Assembly: GCF_014850975.1 (NCBI RefSeq)
Contig: NZ_JACXST010000003.1
Coordinates: 558,001-622,000, forward strand
Length of the DNA: 64,000 nt
DNA from: Methylomonas fluvii
Lineage (GTDB): Bacteria > Pseudomonadota > Gammaproteobacteria > Methylococcales > Methylomonadaceae
Direction of reading: 5' to 3'
The translations under genes were made by a program, and so were the position numbers. The notes under the pieces are model-generated. The model had not been told where the DNA came from. It ran no database searches and was given only the letters and a program-made list of their open reading frames with translations. Below are positions 7,553 through 16,060 of the stretch, piece by piece; the stretch's first letter is position 1, and each line of letters opens with the position of its first letter.

Positions 7553-9199
7553 TTAGATGCCGTAATTGGTCCCGACGGTGCGGTAACCAACATTGACCGG
7601 CTTGGCTTGGGCAATACCGCTAGTTTGTACCGGTGCGACCCGCAAGCCCGAAGGGGCGTTTTCAAAGCTGACCTTGACGGAAACGGCGCCATTGCCAGCG
7701 CCTAACAGGCTTTGTTTGTGGAAGCCTGGCGGACGCATGTCGCCGCTGCCCTGGACACTTAAATCCGGAAGCTTAGGCAAAGCTTTCATCACCGATTCAC
7801 CAAAGTATTGCGGAATACTGCCAATGAATCGCAAAAACTCGTTATCCGTCACCCAATCAACCATGTATTGCAGCATTTCTTTCAGCGGCTTAAAGAAGTC
7901 GACAATATTGGCAATGCCGCTTTTGAACCTCCCGACGATTGTGTCCCAGTTATCAATGATCAGCGGCGCGGCCACAACGGCCGCTTGGGCAAGAATCATC
8001 AGCGGATTCATTTTCATGGCGGTATTCAAAACCCCAATGCCACCGGCCAAACCCCAAGCCGCCACCTTTAAGCCGACAAGCGCACCGGCCGTCTTAATCA
8101 TTGTCATAACGGCCTGCGGATGATCATTGATGAACCCGGCCATTTTTTCCGCTGCCTCCGTCAATCCGCCGCTCAACTGCTTGAGCTGGGGTGCATACGT
8201 ACCGCCCAGCCTGGCCTGCATGTTTTCTAAAGTCCCGCTCAGCGTATCTACCGTGTTGGATAGCGTGCCTAACGAGTTATTGACTCGTTGGTACACATCG
8301 CCCTGATCGGCAAACTTTTTCACCATGTCCCCGTAACCACCGGCCGCCAATACCATGGCTTTGGAAGCATGCTCTTTGCCGAAGGTCTTCTCAAACGTCG
8401 AAAACAGTTTGGCGGGATTAAGTTTTGCCATTTTCTCGATGTCTTTCACCAAGTTTTCCACCGTGGTGAACTTGCCGACTCTGGCCGCAGCGGAAATCAT
8501 TTCCTTAACGCCGGTTCCGGCCTCGCTGGGATCGATACCGGCTTGAGTCAGTAAAGCCACCATCGGTGCCAGGGCGTTGGCTACCTCAATGCCCTGCACT
8601 TTTAAGGCTTTCAACGGGCCGCCGGCTTTGGACATGGCCGATGTGAAATCTTCAAACCCAACACCGATATGGCGGGCGCGTTGCATGGTGTCCGCCAGGG
8701 CGACAAAATCCTGGTTGGCAACACCAAAGACGTTGGATATTTTCGCAATCCCCAGTGCCGAACTGTCGTAAGTCTCGCCCAGTTCCTTGGTTGCGACACC
8801 CAAATAAGCCGCCGCTTTTAAGCCGCCGTTGATCAGCGTGTTGGTGTCCATGCTGTTAGCTTTCATCACTGTGGCCATGCGCTGAAAATCCGCAGTATTG
8901 CCCGGCAGCTTGTTGCCCAGTTCAACGGCGACTTTATTCAAAGCCTCAAAACCCGCAGCCACGCCGTTTTTATTCATCAGCGTGTTTTGCAAGGCTACGC
9001 CGGCACTTTCAAACTCAGCAAAGGCCCTGGCCGGCATTGCCAGCGATGCGGCGAATCCAGCACCGAACAACGGCGCTCCCTGACCCACTAAATTAAGCTG
9101 ACGCCTGAACACATTGAGATTTTTACTCATGACCCTTAACGTCGGCGATAACTTGTCAACGGCGGTGATAAGGGCTTTTAACTCAAAGTCTTTCGACAT
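7553..9199 (-). CDS. phage tail tape measure protein
   Basis: A 548-aa protein. Residues about 40-330 match the tail tape-measure domain: LFGAGFAASLAMPARAFAEF, the NTADFQRMA and AKISNVFGVANQDF regions, and a Gly/Ala-rich membrane-like core. Residues about 345-415 contain hydrophobic helices (TAGALVGLKVAAWGLAGGI). In siphophages and myophages this protein sets tail length and is threaded in the tube; 548 aa is short for the family. No tail tube, chaperone, baseplate or capsid gene is nearby, so this element cannot build a tail by itself. It follows the 104-aa gene by 20 bp. Confidence 0.85.
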   Translation of the reverse strand: MSKDFELKALITAVDKLSPTLRVMSKNLNVFRRQLNLVGQGAPLFGAGFAASLAMPARAFAEFESAGVALQNTLMNKNGVAAGFEALNKVAVELGNKLPGNTADFQRMATVMKANSMDTNTLINGGLKAAAYLGVATKELGETYDSSALGIAKISNVFGVANQDFVALADTMQRARHIGVGFEDFTSAMSKAGGPLKALKVQGIEVANALAPMVALLTQAGIDPSEAGTGVKEMISAAARVGKFTTVENLVKDIEKMAKLNPAKLFSTFEKTFGKEHASKAMVLAAGGYGDMVKKFADQGDVYQRVNNSLGTLSNTVDTLSGTLENMQARLGGTYAPQLKQLSGGLTEAAEKMAGFINDHPQAVMTMIKTAGALVGLKVAAWGLAGGIGVLNTAMKMNPLMILAQAAVVAAPLIIDNWDTIVGRFKSGIANIVDFFKPLKEMLQYMVDWVTDNEFLRFIGSIPQYFGESVMKALPKLPDLSVQGSGDMRPPGFHKQSLLGAGNGAVSVKVSFENAPSGLRVAPVQTSGIAQAKPVNVGYRTVGTNYGI

Positions 9200-9219
9200 A
9201 ATGATTTCCTTGCCTGCAT

Positions 9220-9534
9220 TCAGGCGATGAAGACGCCACCGAGGCTTTCGATGGCTTTGGCGATCCAGGCCGGGCGATCTTCGCTAGGCACATCGACTAC
9301 ATACCGGCCGCGCCGTTGGCTGATTTGCACAACAATGAAAGGCCGGCCGGGGAAGATTTGATTAAGCATGTGGTGCGTGTCCCTGGCGCTGGTGAGTTTT
9401 TTAACGCTCAACACTTGCCGGAAATCACGCTCGAAGGCTACGTCCAGCTCATGGCCGGCGTCTGTCTGTTTTATATCCAAACGGGACAACAATCGACCAT
9501 CATGGTCAACGATTGAATAACCGATGTTTTTCAT
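9220..9534 (-). CDS. hypothetical protein upstream of tape measure
   Basis: A 104-aa soluble protein with alternating beta-like stretches (RPFIVVQIS, GRYVVDV) and no recognised domain. ATG at 9534 has AAGGAG 8 nt upstream. It is separated from the tape-measure start by 20 bp and is likely co-transcribed. Genes at this position in phages often encode tail assembly chaperones, but I see no sequence reason to call it one. The AT-rich DNA beyond 9545 probably holds the promoter. Confidence 0.65.
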   Translation of the reverse strand: MKNIGYSIVDHDGRLLSRLDIKQTDAGHELDVAFERDFRQVLSVKKLTSARDTHHMLNQIFPGRPFIVVQISQRRGRYVVDVPSEDRPAWIAKAIESLGGVFIA

Positions 9535-9544
9535 AATCTAAACT

Positions 9545-10310
9545 CCTTAATAGTGGCGAAAAACACATAAACAAAATATCATAAAAATACTTATAAATAA
9601 ATAACTTATGTTTATTTATGGCAAGGGATCAAGACGACAAACCCGCGCCCATTGATGAAACGCCAAGCGGGTGGCGGCGGGTGGACTTACTAAGTTATCC
9701 ACAAAGAAAGAGGCCTAATTGCCAATTACTGTCGATATACCCCCCTCCCGAATTTCGCGGCGCTGCACATAGCGAATTGCAACCGGTCTAAGGGCATTAA
9801 CCCCAGAGTTTTAACGCCCCCCTATTTAGGGGCCTAAATCACCCGCTTTCTACGCAAACAGGCATGTGTATAACTTGCTGACCGTGGGCTTTTTCAATTG
9901 AAAAACTTTGCACAAAATATCTTGCTTGCGAACGGGTCTACGGTGGGTAAGTCCCAGACTTTTAATACCCCCGGGGGGCTTGGGTCTGATCACCTCGGCG
10001 AGTGACTGTAAAAACATTTTCTCTATACCCTTGTGTAAGAAGCTGGGGTAATTGGGGTGGATATGGCTACAGGCCACGTCCAGCACAGCTTTCAAGCTAC
10101 CGCACCACATGAAAAAATGGGGTGTGCTACCCCATTTATTTACGTGATATTGGGGTGGGCGGATTCAAAGCGAACATTACCAACTTAAGACGACCAAGAG
10201 CGCCACCCCAACTATTGGGGTGATCTACCCCAACCTCTAAACAATTGGGGTTGCCTTGTAAGCCTTGGCAAATAAGGCTTTAAGCTATTTTCCACCCCAA
10301 ACACCCCACT
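9545..10310. other. candidate replication origin region
   Basis: Gene-free DNA between the replication genes and the tape-measure operon. In order: an AT-rich tract (9545-9620), a perfect DnaA box TTATCCACA (9695-9703), a second box in reverse (TGTGTATAA, 9865-9873), two degenerate direct repeats of about 45 bp (9772-9821 and 9928-9972, sharing GGTCTA..., CCCAGA.TTTTAA..CCCCC), and 11 copies of TGGGGT/ACCCCA (10044-10308). This fits the iteron-bearing origin expected near the alpha-like helicase gene of P4-type elements. Assignment as an origin is inferred from these signals. Confidence 0.55.
10044..10308. repeat. TGGGGT iteron cluster
   Basis: TGGGGT occurs at 10044, 10053, 10118, 10151, 10216 and 10246. 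ACCCCA occurs at 10129, 10205, 10227, 10294 and 10303. Two pairs form perfect inverted repeats: AAATGGGGT (10115) with ACCCCATTT (10129), and CACCCCAA-CTA-TTGGGGTG (10204-10222). Eleven copies in 265 bp is about eighty times the random expectation for a hexamer on both strands. Confidence 0.75.
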
Positions 10311-10414
10311 TTTTACATATACTCATTATTAGTTTTTTCCGGCTTGACGGGTTAATGAGGCAAACGAAACAGCCACCGCTACCCTATGGCGTAATCGATT
10401 ACGGGTGCGGGGAA

Positions 10415-12397
10415 TCAACCAGACTCGACCAAATCGGCAGACAATACCAAGACTCGTACCGTGCGACCGGCTACACCACGCGGAACTGTTGGCCTTGGTT
10501 TACTGCGAGTGCTATCGCGCTCCATCTTTAACAACAATCCCCGCTCAGCCATCCGACGCCATAAAGAGCCGGCAGAAATCAAAAAACTATCGCCTTGATG
10601 GCGGGCAAATTCTTGGATGATCTTGAAGGCGGTGTTCGGCTCCAGCCATACCTCGGGCGGTTGTGCGTCCCTGGGTTCGGCATACCAGCCGCAACAGTCG
10701 CCCATCGGCTTGTATAGATCATCACCATTCAAATCTTTGCCTGAAGTCCGCCAACCCCAGCTATATGGCCTGGTAAGCGGTGGCCCCTGTTTGATAACGG
10801 TGGCAATGTGGCCATTCCCCGAGCTGAACGCGGCCCGCAACAGTTGCAAGAACCGTTCGACTTCGTCTTGTTCGGTTTGATACGCACCTTGTTCGCTGAA
10901 TGCTTGCTTTAAGCAGCTCTCTAGCTCAGCCAACACGATGTTGGTTTGTTCGCTGGTCAGCGTGCCGGCGTCTTCCAGAAACTCCAGAAAGGTTTCGGCG
11001 CCTGCTAACAGGTTGCTATAAATCTCAGGGGCGCGCGGGTGACTGCTGGCGAAGCCGTCGCGAATGGCCGCATTGCGCAATTGTTCAACCACTTTGGGAA
11101 ATTCGGCTTTCAATAGATCCAAGCGCGGCGCCAGCCACCGAAGGTACGCAGACATCAGCCCAGCAAATCGCCCGGCCTGTGCGGCGTGCTGTAGTTTGCT
11201 GAGCGTGGGGTTATCCACGTCGGCCCGACCTAATTCCAGCACCAACAGCCGGCCGAGTAAGGATACGCCGCGCGGCAAGTCTTCCGCCGTGACCAACAGC
11301 ATAGAGCGATTGAACGGCGCGGCTTGTGCCTGCATATTGGCAGTGCGGCGGCCACGTCCCGCGCCATTCCCGGTGCCACGGATAATACGTTCGGCCATCG
11401 CGTGTTGTTTTTCGGCTTCGACGCGGTTAACGGAAGGTTTGAAATCATCTGCCGAAAAGATGCCATCCTTGGCCTGATGGCTTTTAGCTTCCATATCGTT
11501 CGCAGAATCAGCCCACCCAGCCGGAAAGCTGCGGGCGGTGAAGTCGCCATAAAACGCCTGGGCAATAGCGGCCAGCGCCGATTTGCGGGAACCGGTTAAA
11601 CCGTGCAGCCAGATAGCAAAATCAGTATGCTGACATTCGCCCAGCGGCGCACGCGCCACCGCCGCCAACAGAGCGGCGCCGATATGCGGCCTACTGGGCG
11701 CCACCTCGAGCAACAGCAGCGCATCGGCCACCGCTTGTTTCAAATCATCGCCGGCCAAGGCTACCGGCAGGGCATAACGGCCCATGTTGCCTGGCCCTAA
11801 ATCGACTTGAACGCCATCAATCAGACCGGCGGCAGTGATAGCCCCCGAGCCGGTCAAATAATGCCAAGTACCATCGATCTTTTTCCAGCCGGTGAACTTG
11901 TAGACCACGCGGCGCGGAATGTCAGCCGATAAGCGGCTGTATTGATGCACGGCGGCGCGTAGGTTGTCGCGTTTGGCGGTACCTGGATAAACAAAGACCC
12001 GACTACCCCAAGCCTCGTTCGGCCAGCAGGCTTGCGACGAATAAAACGACTTAGCCGGCACATCGGCAGCCGGTAACGGTAAACCATCACTACGGCGGCC
12101 CTCGATCCGCAGAAACGACGCATCGTTTAAGCCATCTTCGGCGGTGACTTCCTCCTTAATCGAGCAGGTAAAATCACACAGGGGGAATTCCACAAAGCCA
12201 GACCCATCAGGACCGGCCTTGACCGCGCGGGATTGATGAAACGCGCCGTTTTTTATCAAGTACTCGCCGAACTTTTCCGGCGGGGTTGAGCGTCCGCCGC
12301 CGCTCCCTCTACCACCATCGCCAGTGGGCTTTTGGGAGCTGGGTTTCTTGGCGGCTTTTGCAATCTCAACGACTTTGGTTTTCTTATCCTCGCTCAC
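10415..12397 (-). CDS. DUF927 helicase-like protein
   Basis: A 660-aa protein. The N-terminal 45 residues are basic and Gly/Ser-rich. The DUF927 region spans about 60-330, and a P-loop (GLTGSRKSA) lies near residue 285, with a likely Walker B (IFSADDF) about 50 residues later. DUF927 proteins are the P4-alpha-like or plasmid-type helicases that work with a separate Toprim primase. Start chosen as GTG at 12397, 7 nt after a perfect AAAGGAGG; the upstream ATG at 12469 lies 86 bp inside the primase gene. It overlaps the primase stop by 14 bp. The origin-like DNA lies directly downstream. Confidence 0.85.
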   Translation of the reverse strand: MSEDKKTKVVEIAKAAKKPSSQKPTGDGGRGSGGGRSTPPEKFGEYLIKNGAFHQSRAVKAGPDGSGFVEFPLCDFTCSIKEEVTAEDGLNDASFLRIEGRRSDGLPLPAADVPAKSFYSSQACWPNEAWGSRVFVYPGTAKRDNLRAAVHQYSRLSADIPRRVVYKFTGWKKIDGTWHYLTGSGAITAAGLIDGVQVDLGPGNMGRYALPVALAGDDLKQAVADALLLLEVAPSRPHIGAALLAAVARAPLGECQHTDFAIWLHGLTGSRKSALAAIAQAFYGDFTARSFPAGWADSANDMEAKSHQAKDGIFSADDFKPSVNRVEAEKQHAMAERIIRGTGNGAGRGRRTANMQAQAAPFNRSMLLVTAEDLPRGVSLLGRLLVLELGRADVDNPTLSKLQHAAQAGRFAGLMSAYLRWLAPRLDLLKAEFPKVVEQLRNAAIRDGFASSHPRAPEIYSNLLAGAETFLEFLEDAGTLTSEQTNIVLAELESCLKQAFSEQGAYQTEQDEVERFLQLLRAAFSSGNGHIATVIKQGPPLTRPYSWGWRTSGKDLNGDDLYKPMGDCCGWYAEPRDAQPPEVWLEPNTAFKIIQEFARHQGDSFLISAGSLWRRMAERGLLLKMERDSTRSKPRPTVPRGVAGRTVRVLVLSADLVESG

Positions 12398-13319
12398 GTT
12401 CCAGCCTCCTTTGCTCAATAAAGCTGTCGTTGTAGTCCTTGCCGAACGGTGGCGCGTAAACGGTGCCATCGACCAGCGCTGCCGCTTCGTCGCCCTTACG
12501 GATGCCCACGGCGTCGTTATCTCGGCAAACTATAATCAAGGCTTCCGGATGCATTTTGCGGACGATCAACGCCACCGCAGGCATGTTCCCGGCGGAAAAA
12601 GCGATATACACACGGCAAGCGGTGTCGTAGTGCAGGCAAACCGCATCGGCGAAACCTTCCGTTATAAATACCGTTTCTGATGGTGCGCCGATCCGGCAAA
12701 AGCAACCGGACAACTCGCCGCCGGCCAGAAATGTTTTATCCCTACCCAGTTCTGGCGGCGTTTTGTCGAAGATGTATTGAATGTTGCGGATACGTTCGCC
12801 ACGATCCAGAACCGGCACCAGCAACACGTCATCGACGATCAGGCGGCGAACCGAGCCATCGACACAACGAACCCGCCTATCGAATCGACCGCGTTTGGCA
12901 CAGTGCGCACTCGGCAATTGCTTACGCTGCATGTAGCCGGTCGGCTCGAACGGCCAGGCTTGTGCCTTGCGGTATTCACGGCGGGCGCTGGCGGCCACCT
13001 TGTTATGCTTGGCAGCCAGTTCCGCTTCGCGCCGGCGGCGTGCCGCGTCCTGTTCCGCGCGTTCGTTCGGCGTCAATGCCTTGGCCGGTCCGTCGGCTTT
13101 CCAGGTAGTTTTGATGCCGGCTTTGAAATCCTCGAAGTAACCGGCCGGTTTTGCGCCGTCAAGATGTAGGTTATAAGCGCCGTCCAGGCTGCCAGACTTG
13201 CGGCCGGCAATGTGGAAGCGATGCAACACACCATCGGCTTGGATGGTGGTCGGCGGTTCGATGCCGGCTTCCAGCATCGCAGCTTTGAATTGATCGATAA
13301 TCGAATGGGCGCTAATCAT
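12384..13319 (-). CDS. Toprim-domain primase of integrative element
   Basis: A 311-aa protein. Residues 1-110 resemble the DUF7146-type N-terminal region of phage and plasmid primases. The Toprim domain follows, with the catalytic Glu in VFITEGFADA (near 215) and the metal-binding D-x-D in CRDND (near 265). No CHC2 zinc finger is seen. With the DUF927 protein it forms a split primase-helicase pair equivalent to P4 alpha. Start at MISAHS (13319) overlaps the 88-aa gene by 8 bp; Met at 13337 is an alternative. Confidence 0.82.
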   Translation of the reverse strand: MISAHSIIDQFKAAMLEAGIEPPTTIQADGVLHRFHIAGRKSGSLDGAYNLHLDGAKPAGYFEDFKAGIKTTWKADGPAKALTPNERAEQDAARRRREAELAAKHNKVAASARREYRKAQAWPFEPTGYMQRKQLPSAHCAKRGRFDRRVRCVDGSVRRLIVDDVLLVPVLDRGERIRNIQYIFDKTPPELGRDKTFLAGGELSGCFCRIGAPSETVFITEGFADAVCLHYDTACRVYIAFSAGNMPAVALIVRKMHPEALIIVCRDNDAVGIRKGDEAAALVDGTVYAPPFGKDYNDSFIEQRRLERERG

Positions 13320-13578
13320 GGCTACCGCCTTGAACATCCTGGTTTCCGCAATACGGACAGGCGACCGGCTCAAGCATTTCGATTGCCAACTCCAGAAACA
13401 GACAGCCCAGCGCATCAATTAACTTGCGACACTGGTTGCGCGATGAACCTGGAATTTTCGCCGCTTCGGCTGCGATGGCAGACTTAATTCGACATTCCGT
13501 GGCGGTTTCAGCCTCAGCCGCCGCAATGGCGCTTCGCATTTTGGTAAGTTCGGTTTGAGGGGCTTTTTTGGCCGGCAT
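13312..13578 (-). CDS. small zinc-ribbon-like protein
   Basis: An 88-aa protein with an Ala/Glu-rich helical N-terminal half and a C-terminal CPYCGNQD motif. Only one CxxC pair is present, with a further Cys at positions near 33, 45 and 54, so a full zinc finger is not certain. ATG overlaps the AlpA stop by 1 bp (TAATG), and its own end overlaps the primase start. Such tiny genes are common between alpA and the primase in P4-like elements; the function is unknown. Confidence 0.65.
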   Translation of the reverse strand: MPAKKAPQTELTKMRSAIAAAEAETATECRIKSAIAAEAAKIPGSSRNQCRKLIDALGCLFLELAIEMLEPVACPYCGNQDVQGGSHD

Positions 13579-13799
13579 TAAGCACCCCCGGTTCTTTCTA
13601 TAAAACCGCGAATGTCTTCAACACGCCAGACAGTAGTGCGCGGCCCTAACTTAACGGGTGCAGGGTAAATGCCATCTTTGACACCCTTCCACCATGTTGA
13701 ACGACCAATTGGAATGATCGCGGGGATGGGCGGGTTTGCTTTGGAATTGCCGACAATTTGCGGTAAACGCAGATAGCCGGTTTCGGGTAGATTTATCAC
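13578..13799 (-). CDS. alpA: AlpA-family excisionase/regulator
   Basis: A 73-aa winged helix-turn-helix protein of the AlpA/Vis type: LRLPQIVG, then IPIGRSTWWKGVKDGIYPAP and VWRVEDIRGFI. In P4 the equivalent Vis protein acts both as excisionase and as transcriptional repressor. Start is GTG at 13799 with GGAG about 10 nt upstream. It heads the leftward cluster alpA, 88-aa gene, primase, DUF927, all overlapping. Control over integration and replication genes is inferred from the family. Confidence 0.85.
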   Translation of the reverse strand: MINLPETGYLRLPQIVGNSKANPPIPAIIPIGRSTWWKGVKDGIYPAPVKLGPRTTVWRVEDIRGFIERTGGA

Positions 13800-13897
13800 T
13801 TTGAATTTCTCCGTCTTTAGTTGTACGGTGAAATCCTAATTTGTCTAACAACGGCATCAGGGGTAAAAAACCAATGTAAAATTTACCCCTAATTAGA
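13800..13897. promoter_or_regulatory. short regulatory region with hairpin
   Basis: AGGGGTAAA (13859-13867) and TTTACCCCT (13882-13890) form a 9-bp inverted repeat between the 240-aa gene and alpA. There is no clear T-run, so it may be an operator or a weak terminator. The promoter for alpA should lie here. Confidence 0.4.
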
Positions 13898-14620
13898 TTA
13901 TTGCGTCTTTTTCCTCTTTGGTTTGCTTGTAGAAACCACATCTTGGATATAACGATAAAGTTCATGATTTTTAAATACCGGGAGTTTTCTAAGCCTCAAG
14001 GTCATTAACATGCGATAGCGATATGGACTTTTTTTTATTTCCCGTTCAACTTTTTTACAAATATTTTCAATCTTAAAAGCGAGCTTCTCGCCGTCAAGAT
14101 ACTTTAATTCACTTGAATCCAAACCGTCCGGGATTTCCTGAAAATACTCAACACCAGAAACTAGAAACGCGTGATCCCTTGTCAAAAATCCTTCTTCCAT
14201 AAAAATTTTAAAGGTGTCGTAAATTTGCTTGTTTTCCATATCTTTGCGATACCTTTTACCCCAACTCAACCAGCCTTTAATAAACTCCTGTTTATTGGCC
14301 GATAGTGAATATAGAAGCGTCCTCAATCCAGAATGAACCCAATGCGGAATTGGTTGACTTGATTGGTAGCATAACGAAACCGCATCGGCTATAGCCCCTA
14401 AATGACCGGAAGAATAAATTTGTCCCAGTTCAGAAAGCTTATCGTCAATATCAGAACAACCAAGCACATGCTCCAGGCCATATACCACCCATTCCGGCAA
14501 TGGAATACAGTTTTGGGTACAAAGACCAAAAGCTTCGCGCAAAGCCACCCTTGATCGATTTTGTTTTTCATAAATTGTTTTAAGCTCCAACAAACGCTGT
14601 TCGAACTCATCACTTTTCAT
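13898..14620 (-). CDS. hypothetical cargo protein with internal repeat
   Basis: A 240-aa protein I cannot assign. Two related units of about 28 residues are visible: ALREAFGLCTQNCIPLPEWV and AIADAVSLCYQSSQPIPHWV, each followed by a hydrophobic helix (GLEHVL, GLRTLL). The C-terminal third is Lys/Arg-rich and ends KPKRKKTQ. GC is lower than in the flanking genes. Its ATG directly abuts the integrase stop, so it is read with int. The slot between int and alpA in P4-like elements often holds defence or other cargo genes, but I see no nuclease, TIR or toxin motif here. Confidence 0.65.
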   Translation of the reverse strand: MKSDEFEQRLLELKTIYEKQNRSRVALREAFGLCTQNCIPLPEWVVYGLEHVLGCSDIDDKLSELGQIYSSGHLGAIADAVSLCYQSSQPIPHWVHSGLRTLLYSLSANKQEFIKGWLSWGKRYRKDMENKQIYDTFKIFMEEGFLTRDHAFLVSGVEYFQEIPDGLDSSELKYLDGEKLAFKIENICKKVEREIKKSPYRYRMLMTLRLRKLPVFKNHELYRYIQDVVSTSKPKRKKTQ

Positions 14621-15874
14621 CTAAACCACCCGCTTAAACGGGATAACATCAGCCCCCGCCTTTAAGCCATCCAAATAATCCGCCCAGCTCTGCATCATCC
14701 GCCGCCGTTCTTCCAAATATTGCGCCCGGTTATAGGCCGCGCGGACTTGATCCTTGGGCATGTGGCATAGTTGCCGCTCGATCGCATCCGGCGACCAGCC
14801 TTGTTCGTTGAGTAAGGTAGACGCCGTGGTTCTGAACCCGTGGGCGCTCATCACGTCTTTTTCGTAGCCTAGTGTTTTCAACGCCGTGCGCACGGTGCCA
14901 TCGGACATGGGCCGGCCATCGCCACGGCTAGACGGGAACACATACTGGCCAACACCGGTTAACGGCTTGATGGCTTCCAATATCTCCACCGCTTGGCGCG
15001 ATAGCGGGACAATGTGTTGCACTTCGGTTTTAGTGACGAAGTAACGCCACTCGCCGGCCGCAAGATCAAGGTCTTTCCACTCCATTTGCCGAATCTCGCC
15101 GGGTCGCTGGAACAGATAGGGCGAAAGCCTGAGCGCAGTTTGCACAACAAAGGTGCCTTGGTAGTGGGTAATGTCCCGCAATAACTGGCCCACTGCCTTG
15201 GGGTCGGTAATCGCGGCATTGTGGGTGACTTTCTGGGCGGGGATCTGGGCGCCAACCGCCTGGGCGGGATCGTAATCGGTAAAACCGTGGGCGATGGCAT
15301 AAGCAAAAGCGCCGCTTATGTCCGACCTGACCCGATGGGCGGTCTCCAGTTGGTTTTTGATGATCAGCGGCCTGATGATTGCAAAAACATCCGGTGACTT
15401 CACATCGCCAATCGGCATTTGGCCAATCGCCGGGAAAACATACAGCTCAAAGCGGCGGAGTTTCTTTTGGTGGGTAATGTCGCGGACGGTGTGGGCGTTT
15501 GAGGCTAACCATTCGCGAGTAACATATTCGAAGCTGTTGATTATTGGCAGGCCGGCATCTAGGCGGTTCTGAGTTTCAACAGTTTGTTGGGTGTCGGCCT
15601 TTTCTTGCTTGCGAATTTCGCCGGGGTCTATGTCATTGGCAATCTGTTCGCGGGCAATCTCAGCTTTGCGCCTGGCGCTTTCCAGGGAGGTTTCCGGATA
15701 CGATCCAAAGCCTAGCCTATTCTGCTTACCTTTAAATCGATAGATGAAACGCCAGAGCTTTGAACCGTTGGCCTTGACCAACAACGTCAAGCATTCGCCG
15801 TCATTGATGGTGTAGTCCTTGTCTTTAGGCTTAGCTGCCCTGTAGACCGTGTCTTTGTTGAGATTCTTAGCCAT
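14621..15874 (-). CDS. int: tyrosine integrase, P4 type
   Basis: A 417-aa site-specific recombinase. The N-terminal 90 residues form the DUF4102 arm-binding domain (YTINDGECLTLLVKANGSKL). A SAM-like core-binding domain is at about 115-205, and the catalytic domain has the first Arg in QRPGEIRQMEW, HGFRTTAST (His, Arg) and the nucleophile Tyr in AAYNRAQYLEER. It is the gene nearest the tRNA, as in other tRNA-targeting elements. Start at MAKNLN (15874); a GTG at 15946 would add 24 residues encoded by repeat DNA and is less likely. Tandem repeats abut the start codon. Confidence 0.92.
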   Translation of the reverse strand: MAKNLNKDTVYRAAKPKDKDYTINDGECLTLLVKANGSKLWRFIYRFKGKQNRLGFGSYPETSLESARRKAEIAREQIANDIDPGEIRKQEKADTQQTVETQNRLDAGLPIINSFEYVTREWLASNAHTVRDITHQKKLRRFELYVFPAIGQMPIGDVKSPDVFAIIRPLIIKNQLETAHRVRSDISGAFAYAIAHGFTDYDPAQAVGAQIPAQKVTHNAAITDPKAVGQLLRDITHYQGTFVVQTALRLSPYLFQRPGEIRQMEWKDLDLAAGEWRYFVTKTEVQHIVPLSRQAVEILEAIKPLTGVGQYVFPSSRGDGRPMSDGTVRTALKTLGYEKDVMSAHGFRTTASTLLNEQGWSPDAIERQLCHMPKDQVRAAYNRAQYLEERRRMMQSWADYLDGLKAGADVIPFKRVV

Positions 15875-15877
15875 TGA

Positions 15878-15910
15878 GTGACACCGGAGTGATACGAGAG
15901 TGATACGGTT
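15878..15910. repeat. three tandem 11-bp repeats at int start
   Basis: GTGACACCGGA, GTGATACGAGA and GTGATACGGTT follow each other without gap, starting 4 bp before the int start codon. They share GTGAYAC with the inverted units GTATCAC (15928) and GTGTCAC (15940). The position overlaps where the int ribosome site and promoter should be, so occupancy by Int or a regulator would repress int. Confidence 0.7.
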
Positions 15911-15927
15911 GGCCGTAAATTTACTCC

Positions 15928-15947
15928 GTATCACTAAACGTGTCACT
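15928..15947 (+). repeat. candidate integrase arm-type site, right
   Basis: GTATCACTAAACGTGTCACT, 19 of 20 identical to 4430-4449 at the other end of the element and in the same orientation. It lies about 120 bp from the attR core. Confidence 0.65.
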
Positions 15948-15990
15948 GTTTGCGGTGTATGTCACTGCATTTCGTTGCACTTCTTTAGAC

Positions 15991-16026
15991 AATAAAAAAC
16001 CCGCTAAGCCTTATGGCTTGCGGGTT
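15991..16026 (-). terminator. tRNA-Leu terminator
   Basis: ACCCGC-T-AAGCC pairs with GGCTT-GCGGGT across a TTA loop, followed on the minus strand by TTTTTTATT. It lies 35 bp after the tRNA 3' end. Confidence 0.85.
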
Positions 16027-16060
16027 TCTGTATGTCTTTGTACTTCTCTAAATCTTTCTT

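Noticed and set aside
10044-10308. CRISPR array in the TGGGGT repeat cluster
   Set aside because: Repeats are 6-9 bp, mixed in orientation and irregularly spaced, and no cas gene is present.
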